Positions 1 through 8,523 are shown, counted from the stretch's first letter. The stretch: DNA of 64,000 bases from Tsuneonella sp. CC-YZS046 (GCF_035581365.1 NZ_CP141590.1:62001-126000); one strand, 5' to 3'. Made by a program: numbers and translations. Notes: generated by a model not told the origin, from the sequence alone.

Positions 1-1
1 C

Positions 2-103
2 TACCGCGCGCTTGCCGAAGGCGTGATCGGCGAGAGCCGGGCCGCCGAAATGCTCGGGATCACCTTGCAGAAGCTTGACCAGCGCTTGGCAGAGGCGGTT
101 TGA
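2..103 (+). CDS. C-terminal end of an ImmA/IrrE-type (Xre plus Zn-peptidase) antitoxin, partial
   Basis: Only the last 33 codons are in the window; the gene starts before base 1. The tail reads YRALAEGVIGESRAAEMLG and then a short helix ending in AEAV. This is the kind of C-terminus found on Xre/ImmA-IrrE proteins (COG2856), in which an HTH is fused to a zinc-peptidase-like domain. It ends four bases before the GTG of a PIN-domain gene. COG2856-PIN pairs are a described toxin-antitoxin arrangement. The assignment rests on the tail motif and the neighbour, so it is moderate. Confidence 0.55.
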   Translation, partial: YRALAEGVIGESRAAEMLGITLQKLDQRLAEAV

Positions 104-107
104 GCGT

Positions 108-599
108 GTGCCGTTTCTCGTCTCGGACACTTCAGTCATCATTGACCTTGATCGCGGCGACCTGCTCGAAGCTGCATTCGAGCTCGATGACAGCCTAGTA
201 GTCCCTGACCTCCTCTTCGAACGCGAGCTTGATGCCGAATTCGGCGCGCGGCTTCGTGCACTTGGCATCATCATCGAATCCCTCGATGGCAATGAAGTCC
301 GCCGCGCTACCCAGTTGCGCCGCGCCGAGGGACGACTGTCCGTAGCCGATACCTTCGCTTTCGCCTTGGCGCACGGGCGGCAATGGACGCTTCTGACCGG
401 CGACGGCGTGCTTCGGTCTTTCGCGGAGGCGGAAGGGATCGCCGTCCATGGCGTTCTGTGGATATTCGACCGCATCGAGGCAGCCGGCATATGTGATGCT
501 GCGACATTGCATGGCTGCCTGTCGAAGACTGCGGCCCATCCCCGTTGTCGCTTGCCGCGCAGAGGAATTGAGCTTCGCCTCAAGCGCTATGCGAGCTGA
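108..599 (+). CDS. PIN-domain protein, probable toxin of a TA pair
   Basis: About 163 residues. The start VPFLVSDTSVIIDLDRGD carries the first acidic residue of a PIN nuclease (DTSVIIDL). The middle has an ADTFAFALA segment and the C-terminal half has LLTGDGVLRSFAEAEG, the usual third and fourth acidic positions of PIN RNases. Start choice: an upstream in-frame ATG at 75 lies inside the preceding gene, whereas GTG at 108 follows that gene's stop by four bases, as expected for a coupled antitoxin-toxin pair. Expected role: Mg-dependent RNase held inactive by the upstream partner. The RNA target is unknown. Confidence 0.7.
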   Translation: MPFLVSDTSVIIDLDRGDLLEAAFELDDSLVVPDLLFERELDAEFGARLRALGIIIESLDGNEVRRATQLRRAEGRLSVADTFAFALAHGRQWTLLTGDGVLRSFAEAEGIAVHGVLWIFDRIEAAGICDAATLHGCLSKTAAHPRCRLPRRGIELRLKRYAS

Positions 600-777
600 G
601 CCTTTGACGGCGTGTGCCTATGCCGGCTTTGCCGATTGCTCGGCCGAAACCGGACAGGCCGGCCCCGGCCCACTACCGTCGCCGAGCTGTGCTGAACGTA
701 TGACTGCTTCTGACGAGCCAATTTTGACCGGCAACGACCACAATGTCAGCGGCTACAGCCGCGAAATCAGACTAGGT

Positions 778-1041
778 TCACCGCAACTGACTGTCCTCGC
801 TCCCCCGCCGATTGATCGTCGAATGAACCACCGCCTTGTCGCGTTCGGCCTGGCAGCGGACACAGGTGCGGACGCCAGGCAGTGCCTCGCGTCGCCGGTC
901 AGGGATGCGGTCGCCGCAATCTTCACATTGATCGCTGCCCTCACCAATGGGCATACAGGATCGAGCGGCACGGACTGCGTCGTTGATTGTATCGTCGATC
1001 TGATCCTGCACCGCACCATCCCGTGACCATCCACCGGCCAT
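778..1041 (-). CDS. DksA/TraR-type C4 zinc-finger protein
   Basis: 87 residues. Residues 39-66 read CEDCGDRIPDRRREALPG, then a CVRC pair, the C4 zinc finger typical of TraR/DksA proteins. The protein is short like plasmid or phage TraR (about 70-90 aa), not full-length DksA (about 150 aa), and it lacks a long coiled-coil hairpin. TraR-type proteins bind RNA polymerase through the secondary channel and mimic DksA plus ppGpp. The location beside a toxin-antitoxin pair and IS debris suggests it belongs to mobile DNA. Confidence 0.8.
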   Translation of the reverse strand: MAGGWSRDGAVQDQIDDTINDAVRAARSCMPIGEGSDQCEDCGDRIPDRRREALPGVRTCVRCQAERDKAVVHSTINRRGSEDSQLR

Positions 1042-1198
1042 GTCGATTTCCTTTACGCTTCATACCAAGCACGATCTGGGGACGTCGGGCGCCTGATTCA
1101 ATCGTCGGCTTTTGGGCAAGGTCCGAAGCGCTGCGGACGACAGCTGTCGGCGAGGTGATATCCTAGGGACAGCGATTGCAGTGCTCGCAGACCTGTTA

Positions 1199-1288
1199 TC
1201 AGGCCCTGCGCCGAACCGCCCAGACCAATGAGGCAAAGGCGCTGATCAGGGCTGCAAGCCCGAACAGGACAATGGGATCGAGATACAT
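1199..1288 (-). CDS. 29-residue single-pass membrane peptide, hypothetical
   Basis: The peptide begins MYLDPIVLFGLAALISAF and ends in a basic tail VRRRA: one membrane helix (about residues 4-24) with a positive C-terminus. A longer in-frame reading to 1459 exists, but the ATG at 1288 is preceded by a purine-rich RBS-like stretch (GGGAAAGAAG), so the short form is preferred. That RBS lies in one arm of a 13-bp inverted repeat (1292-1346), which could hide it in a stem. KdpF-like or toxin-like small peptides have this shape, but I do not recognise the family. Confidence 0.4.
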   Translation of the reverse strand: MYLDPIVLFGLAALISAFASLVWAVRRRA

Positions 1289-1291
1289 CGC

Positions 1292-1346
1292 GAATCTTCT
1301 TTCCCGCTCACCTAACCAAGTAGGTTGTGTGTAGGAAAGAAGATTC
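1292..1346 (-). promoter_or_regulatory. 13-bp perfect inverted repeat over the RBS of the small membrane peptide
   Basis: GAATCTTCTTTCC at 1292-1304 pairs perfectly with GGAAAGAAGATTC at 1334-1346, and a short AACC/GGTT pair sits in the loop. On the minus strand the repeat covers the ribosome-binding region of the gene starting at 1288. It may be a translational switch or a binding site; the sequence alone does not decide. The rest of 1347-1763 holds no gene I can support. Confidence 0.45.
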
Positions 1347-1763
1347 TTTCCTGTTTGTTCTCGGTTGAGGATCGGCTTCACCCCCATCAGGCCAAGCACG
1401 CGATCTTGCTGTTCAAGCGTGCCCTGAGATCGCCGGTGAGGTTTATGCCTTGGGCTCACGCGCCATCCGCCGGGTGCGTTTGATCTTCGTCACTGTGGTC
1501 ATCGGGTGATCCTTCATCAGGGACGGGCACCATTGCCTGCCCCACCACCCGAAGCCCTGCCGATAGTATCGGTCGGGGCAGGCGCCGCTATCCGCAGCGC
1601 GATTCATACGGACAGCAATGCTCGGCTTTCGAACGAAGTCGAGCAGAAAATCTGCCTCTTTCGGAAAAGCTGCATCTGGACTTGTCGCTCATTCCAAGGC
1701 GTGGTCGGGCCATGGGTGACGACACCTGCAATCACAGGAGTGATAACACAATGAAGCTGGGTG

Positions 1764-1955
1764 TTACCGAACGGCAAAGTGCAGTGCTGACTTATGGTCG
1801 CCCTGGTGGGCTGATCGAAGCGCAGCGTAGGACAGGCCGGCAGGGCGAGGCAAGATGGCTTCGGGAGCGGGTGGTCGATAGCCCAGCGAGCTATGCGGTC
1901 GAACCGTGTTGTAGTGCTCACGCCAGCGCCCGATCAGGACCTCAGCCTCGCGCAT
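1764..1955 (-). pseudogene. IS3-family transposase (OrfB) C-terminal remnant
   Basis: The minus strand reads REAEVLIGRWREHYNTVRPH then SSLGYRPPAPEAI, the hallmark C-terminal end of IS3-family OrfB integrases just after the last catalytic Glu region. Upstream codons drift away from the family and there is no DDE core, so only the last 60 or so residues survive. It marks an old insertion at the left edge of the DUF7064 block. Confidence 0.75.
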
Positions 1956-2036
1956 CGTGTATGCGTGGCTTCGACCAAGACGCTGGGCTTGCAGTTTGAA
2001 GCTCCGACCACTGAAAGCCCTAGTTAAATCGTGTGG

Positions 2037-2052
2037 GTCGGATTTATCCGAC
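2037..2052. repeat. Short perfect hairpin in the intergenic gap
   Basis: GTCGGAT-TT-ATCCGAC, a 7-bp perfect stem with a 2-base spacer, about 100 bp beyond the stop of the minus-strand operon 5659-2152. No T-run follows on either strand, so it is not a clear intrinsic terminator. It could be a palindromic protein site. Confidence 0.3.
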
Positions 2053-2151
2053 TGATATGTTAGGCGCTGCGTCGAGACGATGAGCCGGAGGATAAGCTGC
2101 TGTTGATACAGTAATACTCATGCCCTCCGGCAGCGTCATTCAACTATTTGA

Positions 2152-3111
2152 TCAAGCAAGACCTTTCCCAGTGAGGCGGTCCATCGGCCAGTTCTCCTGA
2201 GCAAGCCCATAGCCCGGTCTGCCGTCATGGAACCATTTCACGGTCGAATTGATGGCCATGATATTGCTGTAACAGGCCCAGGGAGTCTGGTTCACGGTGG
2301 TGCCGGTAAAGATGTATTCGCGACCATCAAGATCGGTCAGCACGGTTTCATAGCCTGCAGGGAACGGACCCTGTCGCGCGGCCTGTATGCGGCCCTTGGT
2401 CAGCCCGTTAACCTTGCCGTCGATCAGGACATAGCCATGGGCCAGTTCGAACTGGTCCCAGCCTTGCTTGAACTGATCGAGCTTCCAGATCGTCTGAAAT
2501 GCGAAGTCGGTGCCGAAATTGCCGTTGATCCATCCCATGGGATTCATGCCGCGTTCGTTGCGGGGGCCCCAGCTATGATCCATCGTCGTCACGCAATCGA
2601 CATCGTAGTCTTTGCCGCGGATGCGCACCTTGCCGATGGCATGCACGGTCATGTCGAAATGGTTCGCATAGGCGGAGCCGTACCCACTCTTGGCCGGATC
2701 TGTAGAAGCCAACGGATCCATGCTGGGATCGTGGATGTCGAACGGTTCCATCAGGCCGCGGAACTTCAACTTGAAGAAGGTGTCGTCGGTTCCCTGATAG
2801 TCAAGAACATAGTCCCGCGGCTCATTTTCGGTCTTTAGGGATAGGCCATTGGGAAGAGTGAAATCTTCCAGCTTCTCGGGAAGGGGGAGATGCTGCTGGA
2901 AATCGAAATAGCAAGTTTCCAGAGTGATTCGGCCGATCCGGTCCATCACTTCGATATCGCAGACGATGCAGCCAACACCGGGGCGGGCAATGAGATAGAT
3001 CCAGCCTGTGAGGTTCGCTTCGGGAATGTAGAAGGAAAAAAAGTTCGTTTCAGCCCAGTCATACTCGAGATTATCAGGAGTATGATAGCCGACATCCTCT
3101 GCTCTTATCAT
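2152..3111 (-). CDS. DUF7064/DUF7065-type protein (AttH/CrtC-like lipocalin fold), copy 1
   Basis: 319 residues, cytoplasmic, no signal peptide. It shares a clear framework with the protein at 4682-5659: WAETNFFSF near residue 20, EPFDIHDPSMDP near 122, VDCVTTMDHSWGPR near 171-184 and ELAHGYV near 223. The DHSWGPR signature recalls the WMDHEWG-type motif of AttH and CrtC hydratase/lipocalin proteins; that link is inference. It ends a three-gene minus-strand operon, 13 bp after the phosphotransferase stop. DUF7064 proteins commonly neighbour APH-fold kinases and catabolic genes, but no reaction has been assigned that I know of. Confidence 0.65.
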   Translation of the reverse strand: MIRAEDVGYHTPDNLEYDWAETNFFSFYIPEANLTGWIYLIARPGVGCIVCDIEVMDRIGRITLETCYFDFQQHLPLPEKLEDFTLPNGLSLKTENEPRDYVLDYQGTDDTFFKLKFRGLMEPFDIHDPSMDPLASTDPAKSGYGSAYANHFDMTVHAIGKVRIRGKDYDVDCVTTMDHSWGPRNERGMNPMGWINGNFGTDFAFQTIWKLDQFKQGWDQFELAHGYVLIDGKVNGLTKGRIQAARQGPFPAGYETVLTDLDGREYIFTGTTVNQTPWACYSNIMAINSTVKWFHDGRPGYGLAQENWPMDRLTGKGLA

Positions 3112-3124
3112 TGTGATGTCCTTA

Positions 3125-4636
3125 CTATTGTGAGTAGTTCTTTAGCGTGCAGACGAGCGCCTGTTTCATGAATTCGGGTGTTAGATCGAGATCGATGATA
3201 CCGTAGCGAATATCGCTGTTGACCCCATCCTGCAGGTTCTTCACGCCCTTATTGAAGATCACGCACAGTCGCATCGCGGCAAAGGCCATGTAAAAATCCA
3301 TCGCGCCGCGGTTGATCTTGCGTCCGCCCGATGCCTCGTAGTGGTCGATGAAGCGGTTCCAATCGATATGCTGGGAAATGATCGGGCGGATATAGGCAAG
3401 GTCCTGCTCGGGCGCGCCGATGTTGGAGCACTCCCAATCCAGCACGCCGGTGATCCGGCCGTTGTCGACCAGGACGTTGTGCACGTTGAAATCGCCGTGG
3501 ACCAGCACAGGAGAAGCGTCGTTGGGGGGAATGTTGCGATCCAGCCAGTCGAGCAGATAGACCACGAAGGGAGAGGGCAGATGATTGTTCTGCTCGTAAT
3601 AATCCTTCCATTCGCCGATGAGTCGGCGATAGCAATCTTCAATGGTCTCGTTCAGAACTGTAGGATTATCATAGGCGGTGAGATAGGCGGTCAGGTGCGA
3701 AAGCTCCATTTGATGGAGCTTGGCCATCTTCTCGGCCATGTCGAGAATGATTTCTTCGGGGATCGATGCCGAAGCGGCACCGAGGAAGGAACTGGGAACG
3801 GCACCTGGAAGCGCGGACATTACGTAGAAATCGGCATCCACCCCCGGGAAGTCCTTCGCGAGCCACAGCGGCTCGGCCATCGGCAGGATGCCGGTCTTGT
3901 AGACATCGCGCAGCAGGTGGAATTCGTAATCGACCAGGAAAGCTCCCTTGCGGGCCATCGGCGTCGGATCGGACTTCCGTATAATGACGAAATGTTCGAC
4001 CCCAGATGCGTCCCGATATGTCGCCCGCGACGTTTGCTTGCCGAAACCGCCAGGGATCGGCTTGAACTCGATGATCTCCACCTTATCACCATCGGGATGC
4101 ACGCTTCGCAGGAATGCCTGGAGCAAATCCTGGCTCAGCGACTCTCCAGGCAGTGGGGGCGCTTCTGGCGCGGCAGGCAAGGCAATCGTACGCTGGCCTG
4201 AGGGGAATGCTTCATCCCATTGGCCGACGTCGAGCAAAAGCGCGCTGAGTTGATCTTGCGCGGCAGCATCCTTCAAATCCGACCGGCGGCTTGCGAGGGT
4301 GGATGAGAGAGCTTCAATCTCTTGGGTCAATGCAGCGTGCTGCAAAGCCAGCGAGGAAAAATCCGCTTGATCGGGGGTATCGGTGGCAGCGACTGTCACG
4401 GGAACGCCGTTATCTGCGGCGAGGTCGCGAAGCTGTTTCGCAAGCTGGCGTGCGACCGAAACGCTTGCCGCAAGGACGGGAGCGGAGACTTCCTCACGCC
4501 TGCGCAATTCTGTAAGCACCCGACCCAGGATGGCCGCCGCTGCCTGCCCGTCGCTGGATGTCATCTCCGGCGCGATCTTCGTTTCCAGTGTGTGAATCGC
4601 AACACGCAGATAATCGGCAGTTTCCGTGATCTTCAT
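3125..4636 (-). CDS. APH-fold phosphotransferase (small-molecule kinase) with N-terminal extension
   Basis: 503 residues. Residues about 165-460 are an aminoglycoside-phosphotransferase-like kinase: G-loop region PGGFGKQTSR (195-204), Brenner motif HGDFNVHN at 380-387 with catalytic D382, and the metal-binding DWE at 400-402. Residues 1-130 are a helical, Ala/Leu-rich extension that resembles the leader seen on many catabolic phosphotransferases. Family members such as LvaA and ACAD10/11 kinase domains phosphorylate hydroxyacyl-CoAs so that phosphate can be eliminated. The substrate here is probably a hydroxylated catabolite rather than an antibiotic (inference). It sits between the two DUF7064 genes. 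Confidence 0.8.
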   Translation of the reverse strand: MKITETADYLRVAIHTLETKIAPEMTSSDGQAAAAILGRVLTELRRREEVSAPVLAASVSVARQLAKQLRDLAADNGVPVTVAATDTPDQADFSSLALQHAALTQEIEALSSTLASRRSDLKDAAAQDQLSALLLDVGQWDEAFPSGQRTIALPAAPEAPPLPGESLSQDLLQAFLRSVHPDGDKVEIIEFKPIPGGFGKQTSRATYRDASGVEHFVIIRKSDPTPMARKGAFLVDYEFHLLRDVYKTGILPMAEPLWLAKDFPGVDADFYVMSALPGAVPSSFLGAASASIPEEIILDMAEKMAKLHQMELSHLTAYLTAYDNPTVLNETIEDCYRRLIGEWKDYYEQNNHLPSPFVVYLLDWLDRNIPPNDASPVLVHGDFNVHNVLVDNGRITGVLDWECSNIGAPEQDLAYIRPIISQHIDWNRFIDHYEASGGRKINRGAMDFYMAFAAMRLCVIFNKGVKNLQDGVNSDIRYGIIDLDLTPEFMKQALVCTLKNYSQ

Positions 4637-4681
4637 GTCAGTGTCTTAGGTAGCCATAAATTGAGACTGGCTGCCACAGGC

Positions 4682-5659
4682 TCATTTTGCCTGTTGCGCT
4701 GCGAGGCCGTGTCTGGTGCGATAAGCCATGGACGTATTTTCCATGGCGAGTCCATGGCCGACATGCCCATCCATAGTCCAACGCTTCAAGGTGATCCCCA
4801 CGTCGACACTGGGGTAAACGGGCCAGGGACCTCCGGCAATTGAGGCGCCGTACAGGCTGAAGGTGTCGCCATTAGCGTCGACCCCATGCCATTCCGCTGC
4901 GATCGGCAGATAGTTGAGCCGCGAGAGAATGAGCTTCGCGGAAGTAAGGCCGGTCACCTTGCCTTGCCGGCAGATATAGCCGTGGGCGAGTTCCAACTCA
5001 TCGCTGTGAACTGGGTCTGCGGGGAAAAAGCCATGCACGGCGGTATCTATTTCCGGAAAGTATCCGCCCAGCCACATCATTCCCGGCAGATCCGCCTCTG
5101 TGCGTGGGCCCCAGCTATGGTCGATCACTTGCACGCAATCGACTGGGATTATTTCCCCCCGGCAGCGAATTTCTCCCTTGAGGCGCGCATGCATGTCCCA
5201 GTGGCCGCGATAGGCTTCGCCAAGAACGAAGCCTCCGTCCATCTGGCGCTTGGTCACCGGGTCCATATCCGGATCGGAGATGTCGTACGGATCCATGATG
5301 CCATTAATGTCGAAATGGATTTCGGTATCGTCGATGCCGATATAGTCCACGCGATAGTCGCGCGGGCTGGATGCCTTGACGCTGAGGCCACTGGCGAGCG
5401 AATAATCCCGCAGGCTCTTGGCGCCGGGCTGATGATGATGATTGGCGACATAGAGCGCATCGTGCGAACGATCGACTAGGCCGCGCCAAATGCGCACATC
5501 GGTCATCACTACGCCCAGGTTGGGCCGGAATAGCGCCTGTAGATGGCCGCAAATACGCCGTTCCGCGTTGAAAAACGCGAAGTAGTTGGTTTCCGCCCAA
5601 TCATGCGCGGTCGGATCAGTCGGATGGAAATCGACATCGCTGTCCAGAATCATCAGCAT
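4682..5659 (-). CDS. DUF7064/DUF7065-type protein (AttH/CrtC-like lipocalin fold), copy 2
   Basis: 325 residues, paralogue of the protein at 2152-3111 with the same ordered motifs: WAETNYFAF near 21, DPYDISDPDMDP near 123, VDCVQVIDHSWGPR near 173-186 and ELAHGYI. Outside these blocks the two copies are clearly diverged, so this is an old duplication or a heteromeric pair rather than a recent copy. It is the first gene of the operon and is preceded by a consensus-like promoter and a palindrome at 5708-5759. Function unknown; pairing with an APH-fold kinase suggests both act on one hydroxylated lipid-like substrate. Confidence 0.65.
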   Translation of the reverse strand: MLMILDSDVDFHPTDPTAHDWAETNYFAFFNAERRICGHLQALFRPNLGVVMTDVRIWRGLVDRSHDALYVANHHHQPGAKSLRDYSLASGLSVKASSPRDYRVDYIGIDDTEIHFDINGIMDPYDISDPDMDPVTKRQMDGGFVLGEAYRGHWDMHARLKGEIRCRGEIIPVDCVQVIDHSWGPRTEADLPGMMWLGGYFPEIDTAVHGFFPADPVHSDELELAHGYICRQGKVTGLTSAKLILSRLNYLPIAAEWHGVDANGDTFSLYGASIAGGPWPVYPSVDVGITLKRWTMDGHVGHGLAMENTSMAYRTRHGLAAQQAK

Positions 5660-5707
5660 CCTCTTTTTGTATGGGCCCTTCTAAGGACCTCGAGAATCAA
5701 TAATCCA

Positions 5708-5759
5708 AGGCTATTTGGAGCATCAACATCTGTCAACTACGTGCACGTAACACGTAGTT
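5708..5759 (-). promoter_or_regulatory. Promoter with overlapping palindromic operator for the DUF7064-kinase operon
   Basis: Reading the minus strand, a perfect -35 box TTGACA (plus coordinates 5731-5736) is followed after 17 bp by TAGCCT (5708-5713), pointing at the start codon at 5659. A 9-bp perfect inverted repeat AACTACGTG / CACGTAGTT with a 7-bp spacer covers 5735-5759 and overlaps the edge of the -35 box. The MerR gene immediately upstream is the nearest candidate regulator. Confidence 0.55.
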
Positions 5760-5857
5760 TGAAGCCGCTTCGACTTGCAGCGATAATTATCCCTCGCAGC
5801 TTCGATGCTGGACAAGAGTGCCTTTGGGCTGAGGGATCGAGAAAAAAAGCTCGGTGC

Positions 5858-6553
5858 CTAAGCGCCGCCGCGATGATGTTCGAGATTGCGCAAGAGAAAC
5901 TTGATGCGAAGTGCAGCGAACAAATCCATCATGAGTGGTAGCGCCGTCGTCAGCATTCTTGCAGCTTCATCCTCATCGATTCTACCCTCTGTTCTTGCCA
6001 GGAAGCGATCGACCTCGTCGCGCGCCAGGGCCTCTGCAGCTACCACATAATGATCGAGCATCTCGGGATAGAAGTTAGTACTCTCGACAAACCCGGCCTC
6101 TCGCATCTTGCCCCAGATTGCTAAAATTTGCGCATCGTGACGCGAGACCGTGTATACCCGATCTTTCTTGTTTAGCTTAATCAACCCTATGCTTTGAAAT
6201 GCCTTTGCATCTCCAACCACATGCGGGTTAAGCCATTTGAGCGCCCTTAGAGGGATGGAGCCTTCATCATAACCAAGGTTTGCTGAGACGAGCTCTTGAA
6301 GATGACTGAATTGGCTGGCTTCCGTGGGGACGTTGATATTCTTCCCTCTGATAACCTCGCCAATTTCATCCAGCTTTAGCCGGTGCTTCAGTTGCAGTTC
6401 CTTGACTGCCAAAATCGCTCGCACATGCTTTTCCGTATAATGCGCGACGGTTTGCCTTGGGCGTTCAGGCTCAGGAATGAGGCCTTTGCGCACAAGAATG
6501 CGAATGGACTCTCGGTTTACGCCAGTTCTTTCTTCCAATTCGCGCATTTTCAT
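5858..6553 (-). CDS. MerR-type transcriptional regulator
   Basis: 231 residues. The N-terminus MKMRELEERTGVNRESIRIL and the following KGLIPEPERPRQTVAHYTEKH match the winged-helix DNA-binding domain of MerR proteins, including the Y-x-E wing segment. The C-terminal 150 residues are helical with no metal-binding cysteine pattern, so an organic effector is more likely than a metal. It is encoded directly upstream of, and in the same direction as, the DUF7064-kinase operon, with a palindrome and promoter between. Confidence 0.75.
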   Translation of the reverse strand: MKMRELEERTGVNRESIRILVRKGLIPEPERPRQTVAHYTEKHVRAILAVKELQLKHRLKLDEIGEVIRGKNINVPTEASQFSHLQELVSANLGYDEGSIPLRALKWLNPHVVGDAKAFQSIGLIKLNKKDRVYTVSRHDAQILAIWGKMREAGFVESTNFYPEMLDHYVVAAEALARDEVDRFLARTEGRIDEDEAARMLTTALPLMMDLFAALRIKFLLRNLEHHRGGA

Positions 6554-6760
6554 AACTAGGCGAACTAGCGAAGCATCAATCGGTCGTCACCGGATTTTTG
6601 GCGGCCTTGCGATTAACGCAAGTAGCATCGAGATGGCAGAGCCTAACAGAAATTCCACACGACCTATGTTCAGTGTGAAGATCGGTGGAAAATTCATCGA
6701 TGACCTAGATCAGTCAATTCGCAATACTGACCGTATCATGCCGGAATGCTAAAAATATAT

Positions 6761-7651
6761 CTAGCTATTATTTGTACGAAAATATGCAGGAGTGACACCC
6801 AGTATTTTTTTGAATGTAGTGGAAAAATGAGATTGGCTAGAAAATCCGCATCGAAGAGCGATTTCGCAGATATCATAATTTTTTCTTCGAAGAAAATCTA
6901 AAGATTTATTAATTCTTCTCTCGATTATAAATTGATAAGGAGTCTTCCTGTTTGAGAGATAAAATCTCTTTGAAAACTCGGCTTGCGGCAAATCAACGAT
7001 ATCCGCTAAATCTCTAACCGAAATCCGCTGTTCAAGCATTTGATCAATATAATCATATAGAATTATCATTTGTTCTTTGCTTAGAACAGATGGAGAAAGC
7101 AATGTAAAATCAACGCATATATTTCTTTCTATATAAGCGCAAAGCGCACTCACTAAAGATTCGGCCAAAAGACCGTTATCTTCAATCTCGGTCGACATCT
7201 CGGCCGCAAGAGCTTCCAAAGTTGCAGAAATAAACGGATTTCTGAATGCTAACGCAGGTTCTGCTTTTAGTCTTTCGCAAATATTGTCTGAGTTGGGAGG
7301 AAAGGTGAAATACTTATCGGAAATGTGCAATGAAAGGCTGCTAAACTTCCCGTCCACTTCCCATCGCACAGACGTGTTTCGATGAAGTATGGAGACAAGT
7401 CCTGGCCGTGAAATCGAAGATTGCCCCTTGATATTCGCGCTTACTGGCACATGAGACGATCCCCCCAAGTGATACACCAACAATATATCATCGGGAGCAT
7501 CGTAGGCGCATGTGTCGATCGTGCCGTGCCATTTGCACATCTGTATGCCGGCCCAATCTTTGGCGATCGTCGAACGGATAGGCGCACAACCGAGAGAATC
7601 CATGATTATTCGGGTAGAGGGAAAATAACTTGCTGCTCGTGCCATTTTCAC
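6761..7651 (-). CDS. AraC/XylS-family transcriptional regulator
   Basis: 296 residues. The C-terminal 100 residues hold two HTH motifs: ISVRDLADIVDLPQAEFSKR and then YDICEIALRCGFSSQSHFST, followed by FKKILGVTPAYFR, the signature end of AraC proteins. The N-terminal 180 residues would be the effector domain. The gene is noticeably AT-rich against the rest of the window, a sign of recent transfer. It lies at the left edge of the island containing TonB receptors, P450 and dioxygenases and is a candidate activator of the divergent cluster starting at 8732. Confidence 0.85.
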   Translation of the reverse strand: MKMARAASYFPSTRIIMDSLGCAPIRSTIAKDWAGIQMCKWHGTIDTCAYDAPDDILLVYHLGGSSHVPVSANIKGQSSISRPGLVSILHRNTSVRWEVDGKFSSLSLHISDKYFTFPPNSDNICERLKAEPALAFRNPFISATLEALAAEMSTEIEDNGLLAESLVSALCAYIERNICVDFTLLSPSVLSKEQMIILYDYIDQMLEQRISVRDLADIVDLPQAEFSKRFYLSNRKTPYQFIIERRINKSLDFLRRKNYDICEIALRCGFSSQSHFSTTFKKILGVTPAYFRTNNS

Positions 7652-7801
7652 GTTCTCAGATAATCAAAGTCACGCTCCTCGTGTGTCTTAAGCCTCGCAC
7701 ACACTGATCTCATGGTCAACGCTAAGCAACGCGGCATCTAGGTGGCGTGGACAAATTTGAGCCAGTATCTGGCTGTGGCTAACTGACTGTGGCGAAATGA
7801 G

Positions 7802-8142
7802 TCCCCCTTTTCCGCCCGCTGCCGAGACGTGGGCGCGGACTGTGGTGCTATCGATGCTATAGTGGCCACTGTCCGCCATCACCTCGGCCAGCGTCACTGC
7901 CACAGTCTCCCAGACCCCGGCTTCGCTCCATCGACGAAACCGCCGGTAGATCGTGTTCCAACTGCCATATTTGGGCGGAACGTCGCGCCACGGAGCGCCA
8001 CACCGCAGCCGCCAGAGAATGCCGTTGATGATGGAGCGGTTCTGCTCAGGAGACGCCTGCCTCGACCACGGTTCTCAGGCTCGATGGGCAACAAGTCCTT
8101 CAACACGCGCCATTCAGCTTCAGTGAGATCGCCCCTGCTCAA
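7802..8142 (-). pseudogene. IS5-family transposase remnant, frameshifted and truncated
   Basis: The minus strand begins LSRGDLTEAEWRVLKDLLPI, the typical N-terminus of IS5 (IS427-like) transposases. After RGRGRR the reading must shift frame to continue with EQNRSIINGILWRL, PWRDVPPKYGSWNT and VTLAEVMADSGHYSIDSTTV, then ending RAHVSAAGGKGG. Similarity stops there, before the distal catalytic residues. The copy is therefore dead twice over. It sits between the AraC gene and the TonB receptor cluster. Confidence 0.8.
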
Positions 8143-8254
8143 GCCTGCCTCCAAAAAGCAGCCTTGAATCAATCCCCGCACGCCTCGTCAATCATTTCGG
8201 CTTCCCCGTCAGCCCTGTTTCCCGATAGGTTCGCAAAACTCGGAGCATCGACAC

Positions 8255-8523
8255 ATGTATCGCATCACTTTGCAATGCCATGGTGTTCCCGCCGCAGCGG
8301 TGACGAAGCGGCGCGCGACATCACCGAAGCGTTTCGGCTTCACTATCCGCACGAACACAACGTCAGTTGTACATTTGTGGACGGCAAGCTGGGGCTGGTC
8401 GCCGAAAACGACTATGACCCCGAAGGGCTCAATCTGATGGACGAGTTCTCGGACAACATCTGTGCATACGTCGAGCCCTTCGACGGCAACCTCAAGCTGG
8501 TGAGCGTAGAAACGCTTCGCTGA
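8255..8523 (+). pseudogene. Small conserved hypothetical protein, apparently frameshifted
   Basis: An ATG at 8255 starts MYRITLQCHGVP, which looks like a protein start; after about base 8290 the sensible reading continues one frame over as SGDEAARDITEAF, then AENDYDPEGLNLMDEFSDNI and ends LKLVSVETLR. The second part is acidic, ordered and unlike a random reading, so the two parts probably belonged to one protein of about 88 residues. A one-base slip or a sequencing error would explain it. No function recognised. Confidence 0.4.

Noticed and set aside
448-1026. 192-codon plus-strand reading overlapping the PIN gene end
   Set aside because: It overlaps the PIN gene and the zinc-finger gene on the other strand, both of which have clear motifs.
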